From positions 3,844,001 to 3,908,000 of the forward strand of contig JBBMOL010000013.1 in the NCBI GenBank assembly GCA_037954665.1: a DNA stretch of 64,000 bases. Reading direction: 5' to 3'. Positions 1-11,167 of this stretch are shown here, piece by piece (position 1 is the stretch's first letter; the number at the start of each line of letters is the position of its first letter). The position numbers and the translations under genes are program-made. The notes beneath the pieces are model-generated. The model did not search any database. It was not told the origin of the DNA and saw only the letters and a list, made by a program, of their open reading frames with translations. Source of the DNA: Laguncularia racemosa. Taxonomy: Eukaryota; Streptophyta; Magnoliopsida; Myrtales; Combretaceae.

Positions 1-1059
1 CCTTACATTTAACATAGGCTTCTTTTCTTTCTAATTCAAACTTGGATTGAATAGTGACCTTTTTGCTGGAACTCTTACTCCCACACTAGATCGAGCTTAG
101 GCTCTTATCTCTTCTCCTCTTTGCTTTGCTTGTTCTAAAGCCTTGGCTTTACTCGCCACTTCCGAGTAAGTTTGCACCTCAAATTCTATAATTCTCTCTT
201 GAGTATCTACATCCAGCCCATTTATAAATAATTATCGTTTTAGCATATCCAAATATCTATAAGCATTTGGAGTAAATTGTAACAATCTGTTAAATTTTTT
301 CTCATACTGGTTCATAGTTTTTGGACCCTTCATCAACTAAAATAGTTGGCCACTTAACTTTGTCTTTACACTCTCTAGAAAATATTCTTTGAAAAATTCT
401 CCACAAAAGGTTTCTCATGATATAAGCTAGGGTAGGGTCCTCTATCTTGCATCCCACCAAATCCAAGCTCTCATCTTCAACATATATGATGCATACGCCA
501 CTTTTTGGTGGTTCGCTACTTCATAAGCTGCAAATGATCTCTCCATTTGGGCTATCCAGTCCTTTGCCTCTTTGGGCTTTCTAAAGACCCTATCAAAATA
601 TCTATTGGATCGGATGAAGTCTAAGAACATAATCTTTTGTACCCTCTAATCGATCCCTTCTTGATTGTACCTTTGTTGGCCTTCTACGTACATCACAGGG
701 GCAGCTGGAATTGGAGGGGGTGGTGGTGGCATCTACTGTGGATGGGGAGTTGGTATGGGCAGTACTGGTTATGGTTGAAGTGGTGGAGGAGGTGGTTGTA
801 GGGGAAGTTGGCCTCTTAGCATCAAATATTGCATCATTGAGGCCTGTTGCTAAGTCATTTGTTGAATTGTTGCTTCTAATCTTGTAATACGATCTTCCTT
901 GCTTCTTTCTCCACCGAAAGTTCCCACGCTTCTTTGACTTTGCTTAGTTGCTCTATTCGGCGTTCTAGGTTATAATTCTAGGTTTTCTTGTTAGGCTGGG
1001 GGTAGATTCTCATCTCAAGGAGTTTCATCTTTAGCGTCTCTATATCGAGTTGGTGTCAT
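1..1059 (-). pseudogene. Ty3/gypsy gag, degenerate, runs off the window start
   Basis: Minus-strand reading from the ATG at 1059 gives a gag-like start (MTPTRYRDAKDE), then a proline- and glutamine-rich stretch, then a retrotransposon gag core at 442-630 with the pattern PKEAKDWI.QMERSF, HQKVAYASYML and a tryptophan pair. This order matches the capsid region of plant Ty3/gypsy elements, which packages element RNA. Stop codons occur after DETP, before MPPPP, near 640 and repeatedly below 440, so it cannot make a full Gag. It lies downstream of a primer-binding site and LTR in the same orientation (2321-4079), as expected for the 5' end of one element. Nucleocapsid, protease and polymerase would lie beyond position 1. 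The family call rests on the capsid core; the lineage is not resolved. Confidence 0.75.
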
Positions 1060-1395
1060 TGTCTTACTCCTTTTACTCGTATTGCCATTGTAAATTTAGT
1101 GATACAATATACACAATATGTTAAGACATTTTCAATGATATATATATCAACAATGATACGAATATTAATAAAAGTCATATAACATATTTGTATAATTGCA
1201 TCAAAGATTAAGAATACATTGAAGTTGTGATATTTTATATATTTTTCCAAAATTTACATTTCCCGCGGTCCTAACTTATATGTTTATCAACTTGGTACAA
1301 AATTTTCCTTTCCAAGTTTTACTAACATACAAACTTTCCTACAATTTATATACATGATTTCCCTTAAATTTTGTTCCAAATTTATCTTTATATTC

Positions 1396-1770
1396 CTAAG
1401 TAGCACTTCCTGATCCATCACTTGCATTTTCATCGTTCTCATCTAGTCCCTTTTCTTGTTCCTCTTCCTCTTCTTCTTCATCTTTGTCTTCTTCGTTTGT
1501 AGAGTTTAAAGCTACACATTTGATCTCTGGCATAGCCTCAAGGTCGGAATTCTCCTCGGGTGGTGGATCTTCCTCTAAGTCTTCCTCCTCCTCCAATTCC
1601 TTAGGTTGTACCAAGTACATGTCTCCTTGGTCCACAATCTCAAATTCTCTATTCTTGATACAATCCAAGGTACCCCAAGAGTCTTTGGAATGTAGTAGTC
1701 CACTATCAAACCTTAGCTTCCAATCATAAATTCCTCGTGTATATTTGAGTATTCCTTCTAAACTTAACAT
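1396..1770 (-). CDS. Acidic leader ORF inside the gypsy element
   Basis: An open frame of 124 codons on the minus strand lies between the element's primer-binding site (2321-2332) and gag (start 1059). The first half has mixed composition (KYTRGIYDWKLRF, then GDMYLVQPKEL). The second half is dominated by glutamate and aspartate, with runs of E around residues 59-67 and 94-110. No known domain is recognised. Some plant gypsy lineages carry an extra ORF ahead of gag, and this position fits that, but the acidic tail could also come from a simple GAA/GAG-type repeat. It is intact although gag next to it is broken. Expression and function are unknown. Confidence 0.35.
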   Translation of the reverse strand: MLSLEGILKYTRGIYDWKLRFDSGLLHSKDSWGTLDCIKNREFEIVDQGDMYLVQPKELEEEEDLEEDPPPEENSDLEAMPEIKCVALNSTNEEDKDEEEEEEEQEKGLDENDENASDGSGSAT

Positions 1771-2320
1771 GTGGTGTTAAAACTTCTTAGGATATCCCAT
1801 TCCCAGGTCAAATGGCCACAAATAATATCTCTAGTAATTCATCCTCCAAGTCCTTCATTCTAAAAAATCGAGCCTCTAGAGCTAGTATAGTAATATACCT
1901 ACTGTACTTATTCCCCAAGTCTTCACTTAAATATGTCTAACTAATATCGCCATTCTTTTGTTAATCCTATTCTCCAATCTTCAATTATCTCATGCACTGT
2001 TTTGTTTAAATAGAAAAACTCGTATCAAGAGTAAATCGTTTGCATCCTCAATCCGCACTCTATCAAATTATCATCGTTCTCCATACAACATATATTCCAT
2101 CTTTAATCTAGTTTCTTGAGCATTGGCTGCATTTCGCTAAATACAAAATTTCATAAGTTATTGGCTATTAAATTTTCCCATTCTTAGGTTCTATCTACAC
2201 TCTCCTATTAAAGTGGGCTTTTTCCCCCCTATCTATAAGGTTGCCAAGCTAATCTCTTAAGATATTGACTCTCAACTTGACTTATACCTAATTTATGTTT
2301 CACCTTAAATTTATACTCAT

Positions 2321-2332
2321 GCTCTAATACCA
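2321..2332 (-). promoter_or_regulatory. Primer-binding site of the gypsy element
   Basis: On the minus strand the bases read TGGTATTAGAGC, one mismatch from TGGTATCAGAGC, the usual plant initiator tRNA-Met primer site. It sits 8 bp inside the putative LTR end (TATAACA at 2341-2347, minus reading) and upstream of the leader ORF and gag, so position and orientation agree. Confidence 0.7.
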
Positions 2333-2340
2333 TCGAAAGT

Positions 2341-4079
2341 TGTTATACCTCGCATGGTACCCTATTTATGATAACTCGTCACGGTTACTCAGCCCTTAAA
2401 AAGTAACTACGAAGCATCTCAAACACAAGATCAATTAACCTGTTAAAATACAATAATTGACAAAATTTGACTGCCTTTAGCATTCCTATATTTCATTACA
2501 ATTGTTCTATATTCATTGAAATAAATTGCAATTGTGTTTCAGAGGTAGGTCTCATTCAGGTTTTGTAATATTATAGATTAAAAGTTTCACTAAGTTAGAT
2601 AAAATATTTACAAACATCTATTCGTTAATATTTACACAATTCTTATAGAAGAAGATCATTCTAACTCTTAGCATTACATCTTATCCCAAAAGTTTCGAGA
2701 CAAAATTTACTTACCCTAGTACCATGTTTACCTAGTAAGTTCACATAGTCGCGACCTGTATCATACAATCTATAGTAGGATAAGCTACATTGCCTAGTGA
2801 GATAAGAGTGCAATACTCGCAATACTGCATACACACAAATAATTCACATAATTTTCAATTATATATTATGCATGGGCAACCATATGAAATACAACATCGC
2901 ACGCAGTCTTCTAGTAACTAGCATGAAGTCTAAGATTTACGCCCTCCTTAACCTTAGATTGGGAATTCACATCATTATCATCAGTGCCCACGTCTCACAA
3001 GCCCATTTTTTTCCATCTTATCACCTTACTAGAAATTGTATTTTAAGTTTAATCCTTTAAGCTTTAGGAGTAATTTAATACATTGAGCATATATACCCTC
3101 AATAATAGACTAGATTTGGAATCATTAAAGAAACGACAATTCCCTAATCATTTAGTTTGCCAATAGTGGAACAATAATCTTACCCAATTATTGCTGATGT
3201 GCCTTGTAGCTGCGATGGCTTTCATTTCTGTGCAATATTTCGTGTAATGCGTGTCAAATTTTATTTAAGTCGTAATAATTAATTTACCATTTCTGGGTGA
3301 TCACGCAAGAAATAGTCACATCAATAACAATTGTTGAAAACATCAATCAATTGCAATTACAAAATAGTATTTACAACTCAAATTACAATATATCATAGAG
3401 TTCTTACTCATTTAGGTCTCATTTTCTTTATTGCTCGTAATAATCCTCAAGTAAATACGTGGAATTAAAATCTTCTCCTAAAATGCAAGAAAATAGCACT
3501 ATTACTTACTACTCTTACTAATATTGTCCTATCTAGTATATTTATAGAAATTTTCACTATTTTCTAAGCTAACATTTATTTTTCTACACATATTAAAATT
3601 GTATTTAAATTCTAAAAGTAGGATTGTTTTTGCACAAGTCTAATATAGTTTTGTAAGGCTCATGTCAAGGATTGCATAGGTGATTCCAGATTGTAATTTG
3701 GACGTCATACACACATTCTACGACAATTTTTTTCTTCTTTTTCTTCACATTTTTCCTTTTGTTTTCTTCCTTCCTATTTGCTTTTTCTTTCCTTGTTTCA
3801 CTTTGCCTCTCTCACTCGTTTGACTTTGGGAAGCATGTGGTCCCTCTGGTGAAGTCGGTTTGCACTCCTTTTATATAAGGTAAATTTTTAAATTTTCTAG
3901 GTTCATTGGTCTCGCATGGCTATTTATGTAAGGTCTGTAGCTTTAATGTTTTGAAGTGAAATTTTATAACTAAGCTAAATGAATTATTCTGAGCATAAAT
4001 ATTTATTTGAAATTTTCATTTAATTATGCTAAACCTATGATTTCAATTTATTTTATTATTTACTCTAAAATTTGTCACA
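2341..4079 (-). mobile_element. Probable 5' LTR of the minus-strand gypsy element
   Basis: The LTR's internal end is set by the primer-binding site; on the plus strand it begins TGTTATACCTC at 2341. A TATA box (TATATAAAAG on the minus strand, about 3869-3877) with a C/T-rich flank lies in the upper half, as expected for U3. The outer end is a guess: the minus-strand sequence starting TGTGACAAATTTTAG at 4079 has the right TG start, but the partner LTR lies outside the window, so neither length (about 1.7 kb) nor target duplication can be checked. No coding region is seen. Confidence 0.45.
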
Positions 4080-4659
4080 GTTTGCTTTTTAAATGATTAT
4101 TTGTTTTAATTTAAAATTATATGAGTTATAAATAAGATTTTTAATATAATTTATTGATTAATTTGGCATTATATTTATGCTAATTTCCTTGGTTTTACAC
4201 TTAACATGATATGAAATAATGTATATAGAAAAACATTCGAAGCTTATATATTTATATTTTATTTTGGGAAAAATTATAGTGATACCTAATGAAAACTATC
4301 AAAATTATGGAAAGATCTGAATTTTTAAAATATAACACTTAGACCCCTTTAAAAAATTATTGCAATTTTGTACTGATATAAGGGATTGAATTGCTATTTT
4401 ATTAGATAAAAAAAATTCATAAGAGATATACAAGTTGTATTTTAGAAATTCAGAATCTTTTCGTAATTTCAATAATTTTTCACAACATATCATTGTAATT
4501 TATTCATTTATTTTTTTAATTGTGAATTGGACTTAAAATTTTAAAGTATAACCATGGAAAAAGAAAGAGAGAATGACCTAAAGAAGTTAACAAAACGCCT
4601 TCATCTAATGAAAAAAAGAAAATAACTTTAAGCATGAATTTTACTAGAGACAAACACGT

Positions 4660-4690
<31 letters not shown>

Positions 4691-5135
4691 TATATATATG
4701 TATAATGATTTTAATTATATCAATAAATTAAACGATTGTTATAATAATATAATGGGAAGGGCGGAGAGAAACTGGGAGCTAAGATTATAATATGTGATGT
4801 CAAGTTTTTCGATGGGGGATTCTAATAGGTAATATGTTTTTTTTTTTTTGAGAAAATTACAAAATTATGATTTGTATTTTTTGAGTCTTTATAATAAGTG
4901 GTCTGTGTTTTTTTTTTTTAATAAACACATAACCTGCATTTGAAATTATGTATTAATACTAATTAAGGACACATATCAGCTTTTCATTAATCTATAATAA
5001 TTACTTTAATAAAATAATATTATTAAATAATACTCCAATTCCCCTTAGCAGCTTTTACACTTCTCCATCCCTTCTCTTGCCAGTTCTTTACCTTTCTCCT
5101 ATATATTTTAAGTTAGCTTCTTTCAACCTTTTTTT

Positions 5136-5187
<52 letters not shown>

Positions 5188-7344
5188 TTTCTAAATTTTA
5201 ATATACTTATCTTTTAAAATGTATGAATAATTTATTTACATTCTTTCACAAGCATATTGGATAAGAGGTGAAGTTTACATGGAATTAGATCTTTTAAATT
5301 ATCTCTTCTAAAATTTTTTAAATTTATTCTCTCAAGATGGGTCACGGCAATTCATGATTAAAAAAGTATATTTAAAAAATTTTAGATAATCTTAATTCTG
5401 CACGAACTTGTGAGTACTATCTTTCATAACCAGCAAACATTCCGGCAATGTGAAGTCAAGTCAGTGAAATCGGCGAGAAAAAAACTAAAAAAGTTGACGT
5501 AAAGACAAAATGTCAGCTAGATTCCATTCCATATATCGACTGTTTCCAATTGCTTCGCAATCTATTAGTATGCATAATCGAATCATTTTCTCATTAATAT
5601 ATAGTTTCGAATATTTTTACCTTTTTAAACTAAATTAGACCAAGATGCATCTTAAGTCATTCATCATAGCAAAATTTATTTGATTTCTAGATAATTCAAA
5701 GTATAATTGCTTTAAGAAAAATGTTTATTAACGACAACTAGAGTAAATTAAGAAGAATGGTTCAATAGAAGAATATGTCAAAACTATAATATTATCATTA
5801 ATTATTATTTATTAATATTTTTTAATAATTCTTTTATAAAATAAGTATAGAATATCTTGAAATCTATGCTTTATATATCTTAGAATATATGCTCTAAGGT
5901 AAGTACATGATAAGAAAATCTTATATTTGTATCTTATTATATGAAAGTAAGTTTTAGAATATCTTTATTTAAAATTTATCCTATGACTTTAAATATTTAC
6001 TTAGATCCTATTTAATCGAATAGGATAGGATAGATACCTATCATCAATATTATAAAATTGTTAACTTAATTTTTTATTTTCTCTTAAGTTTATATCCCAT
6101 TTTAAAATAAGTATTTTTAATATAAATTGCAAAAGAGATTTTATTAGCAATTATAGTATGTTTATTATTCTTTCAGTAAAACAAATTCATAATATGTACG
6201 TAGAGTTGTGTCTTGTTTAATCCTTAATTTTTATTTTATTTTATTTTCCAGAATTCCATAACTTTGTTGACTCTCAGCCTTTCACCGACAACGCACCGCG
6301 CTGCCAAGCTCGCTGGAAGACTAGAATGGAAGTGTATGGGGACATTTCCGTTACTTTTCAGGTTCTGTTTAAAAAGAAAAATGGCCGGACGTTACCCAGG
6401 CAAAGGTAAAAGGTAATCAATCATAGCTGGTAACCCATCGAGTGAAAAAATAAAACGGACGTCAGGAATCAATCTACGATATGTGTATAATATTTAAAAT
6501 ATAAAATAATTTAATGAACAATATTTTATAGACTTTAAAAAGAATTACTCTTAAGTGCACCTATTTTTTCTTTCTTAAACTCGATGGACATCTCGTAAGA
6601 TGAGCTTTCCTTACTTTACTGGATAGACATTGTTCATTTTCAGGCTTAATAATAACTTCTCCAGTAAAATCTTAAATTGATTTGATTTGTAGTTTATGAA
6701 GAGTTTGATATTTTATTTGCTCCAAACATAAATTTAATATATGACAACGTGAAATCAAATGATGACATATTTATTAAAGATAATATGAGTTTTTTTTTAA
6801 ATTGAAAATAGTTTAAATTTTAGAAACATTTCTTTTTATGTTGTCGTGTTGATTAATGAAGCAATTGTAAGGGTATAAAGAAAAAAATATTTGATCTTTG
6901 ATATTAAACTATAAAAAAAATATATACATTTATAGGGTGTGCTTACCAACTCATTAGTCTTTTATACTTAAAAGTAGGAATCTTAAATATATATATATAT
7001 ATATATATTTTCTACTTCAAAAGATATTTCGTATGAATATATATTATTAGAAGAGATGTTATTCAAATAGATATTTCAATACAAAGTTAACTATGATACA
7101 TTTAATGGTGCTTACAAATACACTTGATACATCCTTTTAAAAAAACCTCAAATACTTGAATGTCTTCTAAGATAATTTTAAGTTTATGTATCCCTAACCT
7201 GTAATACCATGAATTTTCAATATTTAAAAATAAGTTAAAAAAAACTCTCATTTTGAAAAAGTGACAAAACAAAGTAAAGCAAGAGTCATTTTACCAATTA
7301 TACCACATTTCGCAACTTTTATAGAATTAAAAAATTAAAATACC
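4080..7344. other. AT-rich intergenic DNA with microsatellites and an old duplicated block
   Basis: No gene is recognised. Contents: a TATC/TA microsatellite near 4660-4700, poly-T tracts, a long (AT)n at 5143-5182 and another at 6990-7008. The segment at about 5600-5780 is clearly paralogous to 48520-48720 (shared TTGATTTCTAGATAATTCAA and AAGAATGGTT). Around 5440-5560 and 6280-6480 the sequence is less AT-rich and may be relics of a promoter or exon, but no convincing reading frame was found. Confidence 0.5.
5143..5182. repeat. (AT)n microsatellite, about 20 units
   Basis: An uninterrupted alternating AT run of about 40 bp, the longest perfect one in the left part of the window. Confidence 0.95.
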
Positions 7345-7807
7345 AATTGTTCTCAAAGGCATTTCTAATAAAAAAATATTTTAACTAAAAATCGTATTTT
7401 GTAGATATAATATTAATGTAAATTCTGTGTTTCAAAATATGATTTTAATTTTTGTATTTTTGGAAATAATTTTAAAAGTCTCATTTATTTATTTATTTTT
7501 CTTTCAATTGCACTATTTTTTCTTTTTTTAAAAAAAAAATAATATTCAATTTCTCATCATTTCTTTGCTATTTATATTGTCCATACCCTCTGTGGGGGTG
7601 GCGTTTTGTCTCTACATAGACGGCTACAGTGCATGGGCCCGAAGGTGAGTCAATGACTCTGACAATGATGTTTGAACACACATCGTAACGCTCTCTCTTT
7701 TTCGTTGCCAGTAGGCTAATTACATCGTTCTCAAAAGCATGTACAATAAAAATATATTTTAAGTTCTTAACTAAAAATCGCCTTATGAAGGCTGTTATTA
7801 ATGAAAA
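7345..7807. repeat. Imperfect local tandem duplication, second copy split by solo LTR A
   Basis: The block from about 7345 (TTCTCAAAGGCATTTCTAAT) recurs from about 7725 (TTCTCAAAAGCATGTACAAT). The second copy is interrupted at 7807 and resumes at 10638 (TTTAAAATATGATTTTAATT, CTTTACTATTTATATTAT). This gives an internal empty-site control for placing the boundaries of solo LTR A. Confidence 0.65.
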
Positions 7808-8269
7808 TGTAATTACTCAAAGTATTATATATATATATAAAGGTAAATAGATTAAAACAATAAGGGCAAGATAGTTTTTTTCACAATTGAGTATATATAA
7901 TATATATATATATATATATATTATTATTTAGGGTTAATATTTTTTTCTTATTTGTATACCTCACAGAACCTTAAATACACTCTATAAAAATTTGAAGAGA
8001 GAAAAGGACAAACAAGTGCTACAATTCACCAACTAGTTTAAGATAAATAGATCGATCAATAACAATTGATTGTTAAATTAGTATATATCATATAGCGAGA
8101 ACTAATATATTAAGGTTTTTTTATAGATCTAGATTAATCTATGATACATAAGAAACGAAACAAGTGATTCACTCATCACAATAATGATTCAGGTTAAATA
8201 AGTATATTTACTAGTGTATTACATTGTAAATTTTATAATAGATAGATCAATTAAGTTGAATTGATTAGA

Positions 8270-8725
8270 AATTAACCTGATGGGTCGATTTACAAAGTAT
8301 ACAGTGAGATACATGACTGTGTTGAAGACTTAAAGTGAACCAAGAGATACATAGTCTCCCAACACGACCATGTTGGAACCGTGTTGAAGATCTAAAGTGA
8401 ATAGAGTTATACGACCTCTTAACATGACCGTGTTCGAAAAAAAAAAAAAAAACACAATCTATCAACATGACCATGTTGAGGTTGTGTTGATGAACAATGC
8501 ATAAAGAGATAGATAACTACTTAACATGACCATATTGAGACTGTATTAAAAAAAAAAAGATAAACATGACTATATTAAGGTCGCATTGATAAACAATAAC
8601 AAAGAGATGCATAACTTCTCAACATGACTATATTGAAAAAAAAAAAAGAGAAATGTATATGGCTTTTGGCAAGGTCGTATACTACCCCGTATTCAACTAC
8701 ACAACCTTCAACATGACTGCGTTAA
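8270..8725 (+). repeat. Degenerate palindromic array inside LTR A
   Basis: Six or more spaced copies of a motif like AACATGACC..GTGTTGA alternate with AAAGAGATACATAA-type spacers and poly-A tracts. The same motif family occurs in LTR B (15180-15450) and LTR C (54070-54330). Confidence 0.65.
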
Positions 8726-9230
8726 GTTGAAATACATATATTTTCCTTTTGATATTTATAGAAATACAATTCTAAAAGCAAATAATTTGAATCATATATA
8801 GTTTTTAGAGATTTGTGAAGTTAGAAAAATATAAAACAAACCAAGTATTACGATTCATGTACATGTATACCATGTTTGTTGTTTGTGCTTGATAAATTAG
8901 ATTTTTGTGTGTGGGTTTAATAATATTGTAAGTGAATTTGATTGAGTGTGCATGTAATTGTGAATTGTTGGGTCCAAGAAACTGAGTGTAGGTCGATGTT
9001 CTTGGGGTGGCACCCCGATAATCGGTATGTGATGTTGTCCCTAGTGAAGTCGTGTACCGAAATGATTCAGGTCTTATGTGGAAAGTTGTGATATGAAAGA
9101 TTGTAGTGTATGGACTCATGGATAATAAATAGTACCCACTGTCATATATATATATATATATATTATGTATGGTTGTAGAAGGTTAATGTGTGAGGAATCA
9201 TTGACTTATAACTACTGTCATATATATATA

Positions 9231-9598
9231 GAAATCCTATCCTTGATTGGATTCCTATTGATTTGATCTTCAATCCTATGAAGATTCAAATCGTCGTTTA
9301 AGAAGAATAACTGGTCCTCCTTAGCTTTAATCAAATAGTTCAATTCAAGAATTGAGTTCTGTTTGAGCTCATTTATCATTTTGGTTTGTGGTTTTGAAAC
9401 AAAATTAAAACAGATTTTCTGTCTGAGATAATTTGTTTCAATTCTTTCATTGCTAACCTTAAAAGGTTGGATTAAGTTGATAAAGGGAGTTCCTAATATT
9501 GCATTTTGCTTTAAATTTTTAACTAGGATAAAAGCAATTTTATAGGAAACATTGTCTTTAACAACTTCAGTATTGGGTAATTTAAAACTAATGTTTAT
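9231..9598 (-). pseudogene. Endogenous caulimovirid-like fragment (protease to linker before RT)
   Basis: The minus strand is open for about 122 codons with no stop and no start codon, remarkable in such AT-rich DNA. About residues 35-42 read AILGTPFI, followed by a QPFKV step. This resembles the distal part of the aspartic protease in plant pararetroviruses (Caulimoviridae). A charged helical stretch (ELKQNSILEL, then RIEDQI) follows, as between protease and reverse transcriptase in that family. The catalytic aspartate motif and the polymerase are absent. The fragment is bounded on both sides by TA dinucleotide runs inside LTR A; endogenous florendoviruses are known to sit in TA repeats. The fragment is too short to be functional. 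A divergent gypsy protease is the alternative. Confidence 0.6.
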
Positions 9599-10080
9599 AT
9601 CTATATATATATATATGGTTATGGAAGGTTGATGTGTGAGAACTCATGGATAGTAGGGAGCACCCACTGTCATATATATATATTATGTATGATAAGAGAG
9701 TCATGGACAAAGAGGAATACATTTATCATATATATATTGCTCGTGGATAGATTGTGAAAGGATATTTAGGAATGTTATGTGTAAAGGTGTTTATGATATG
9801 ATTGTGTATCGGCTAAATATTGTGAAAGATAAATAAAATTTTGTATGAATATGATGATGTATCTTTCATGTGTCATTGCTTTTAGCATGGCATGTGTAGG
9901 TGTCACTGTATTAGGTGTTAGCTCACCTCTCGTGGGAATTTTTTTTTTTTTTTGGTTGCAAATGCTACAAGAGAAATTATGAGATATGTTAAAAACCTAA
10001 GGGAAACAACTCAAAATCAAAACAATGAAGAGAATGTAGAATACGTCTACTAAGATGACTAATAGATAGACTAAGGAAAA

Positions 10081-10637
10081 ACATGTTAATTTTTTTTTAG
10101 TCGTTTTGAGAGTTTTTATTATAAGTGAATATTAATCATTTCCACTGTTTAATTTGAGAAGAATATTAATGATTTATTATTGAGGATGAGAAATTTCATT
10201 GATCTCTATTATGCAATAAATGACTTATGATTATTATTAGGAGTATATAAATGTGAGTATTTGGAGAATAGTGGTCATTAAGCCTTTATGTGTCTTCAGG
10301 AAATGAGGACATGTAGCGGGTCGTAGCATACTTGAGTTTTTGGGTGTTACAACTTATGAAGACATGTTAAAAAAAAAATTTTTTAGTTGTTTTGAGAATT
10401 TTTATTATAAGTGAATATTAATCGCTTCTGTTGTTTAATTTAAGAAGAATGTTGATAACTTATTATTGAAGATAGAAAATTTAATTAATCTTTTTTATGC
10501 AGCAGATGGTTTATAATTATTATTAGGAGTACATGAATGTGAGTGTTTGGAGAGTAATGGTGATTAAGCCTTTGCATGTCTTCGGGAAATAAGGACATGT
10601 TGCGGGCTATAGCGTACTCGAGTTTTAGGATGTTATA
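10081..10637 (+). repeat. 281 bp tandem duplication at the 3' end of LTR A
   Basis: Copy 1 runs about 10081-10361 and copy 2 about 10362-10637. Both begin ACATGTTAA, share TTATTATAAGTGAATATTAATC, and end in the LTR-terminal pattern GAGTTTT.GG.TGTTA. LTRs B and C have a single terminus, so this copy expanded after insertion or in its source. Confidence 0.75.
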
Positions 10638-10704
10638 GTAAACGTCATGTTTTAAAATATGATTTTAATTGCCGTATTTTTAAGAAAATTTTAGTAGTGT
10701 CATA

Positions 10705-10741
<37 letters not shown>

Positions 10742-10995
10742 AATTACACTAATTTTTTTTCTCGAATATTATTTAATTTTTTATCACTTCTTTACTATTT
10801 ATATTATCAACAAACCTTTTATAGGGATGATTTTATGTTTGTATGTAGACGGTTTAGTTATGATCGTGTGCCTCCATCATAAAAGATCATTATTAAGACA
10901 ATTGTCTAATGTGATGTTTTATGTTCCAACTTTCATCATATATGAAGAACATTGCAAAGAGTTTAGTTTCTTGAAAAAAAAAAAAAAACACAATC

Positions 10996-11167
10996 TTGAT
11001 ATATGCCATGTGTTATATATATGTGGCATATAAATACTAATAACATTTTGATATATATAAATTATGTAAAATATAAGTGATAATTATTTTAAAAACTACA
11101 TTGTTATACTTATTAAAATTTCATTAGTATTTATACATCATGTGTATATAACACATGACTATATCAA
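10996..11167. mobile_element. Foldback MITE, about 170 bp
   Basis: The left end reads TTGATATATGCCATGTGTTA and the right end, reverse-complemented, TTGATATAGTCATGTGTTA. Both arms continue into ATAAATACTAAT, giving imperfect inverted repeats of about 50 bp around a short AT-rich loop. A related copy lies near 38930-39115. No coding capacity. The superfamily was not assigned, because a target duplication could not be separated from the repeat. Confidence 0.6.

Larger units (their letters stand above)
7808..10637 (+). mobile_element. Solo LTR A of a large Ty3/gypsy-type element
   Basis: The element starts TGTAATTACTC and ends GGATGTTATA. Direct flanks GAAAA (7803-7807) and GTAAA (10638-10642) look like a 5 bp target duplication with one change; the undisturbed paralogous copy near 7405 has GTAAA. 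It is homologous along its length to LTR C on the other strand (52793-54862). It carries degenerate short palindromes of the AACATGACC-GTGTTGA type, common in long plant gypsy LTRs. No primer-binding site or pol follows, so this is read as a solo LTR. It is longer than C because of a 281 bp internal duplication and a foreign insert at 9231-9598. Calling it an LTR rather than another repeat rests on the 5 bp duplication and termini. Confidence 0.7.

Noticed and set aside
8805..9119. 104-codon minus frame in LTR A
   Set aside because: Lies within LTR sequence and is not conserved as a frame in LTR C.
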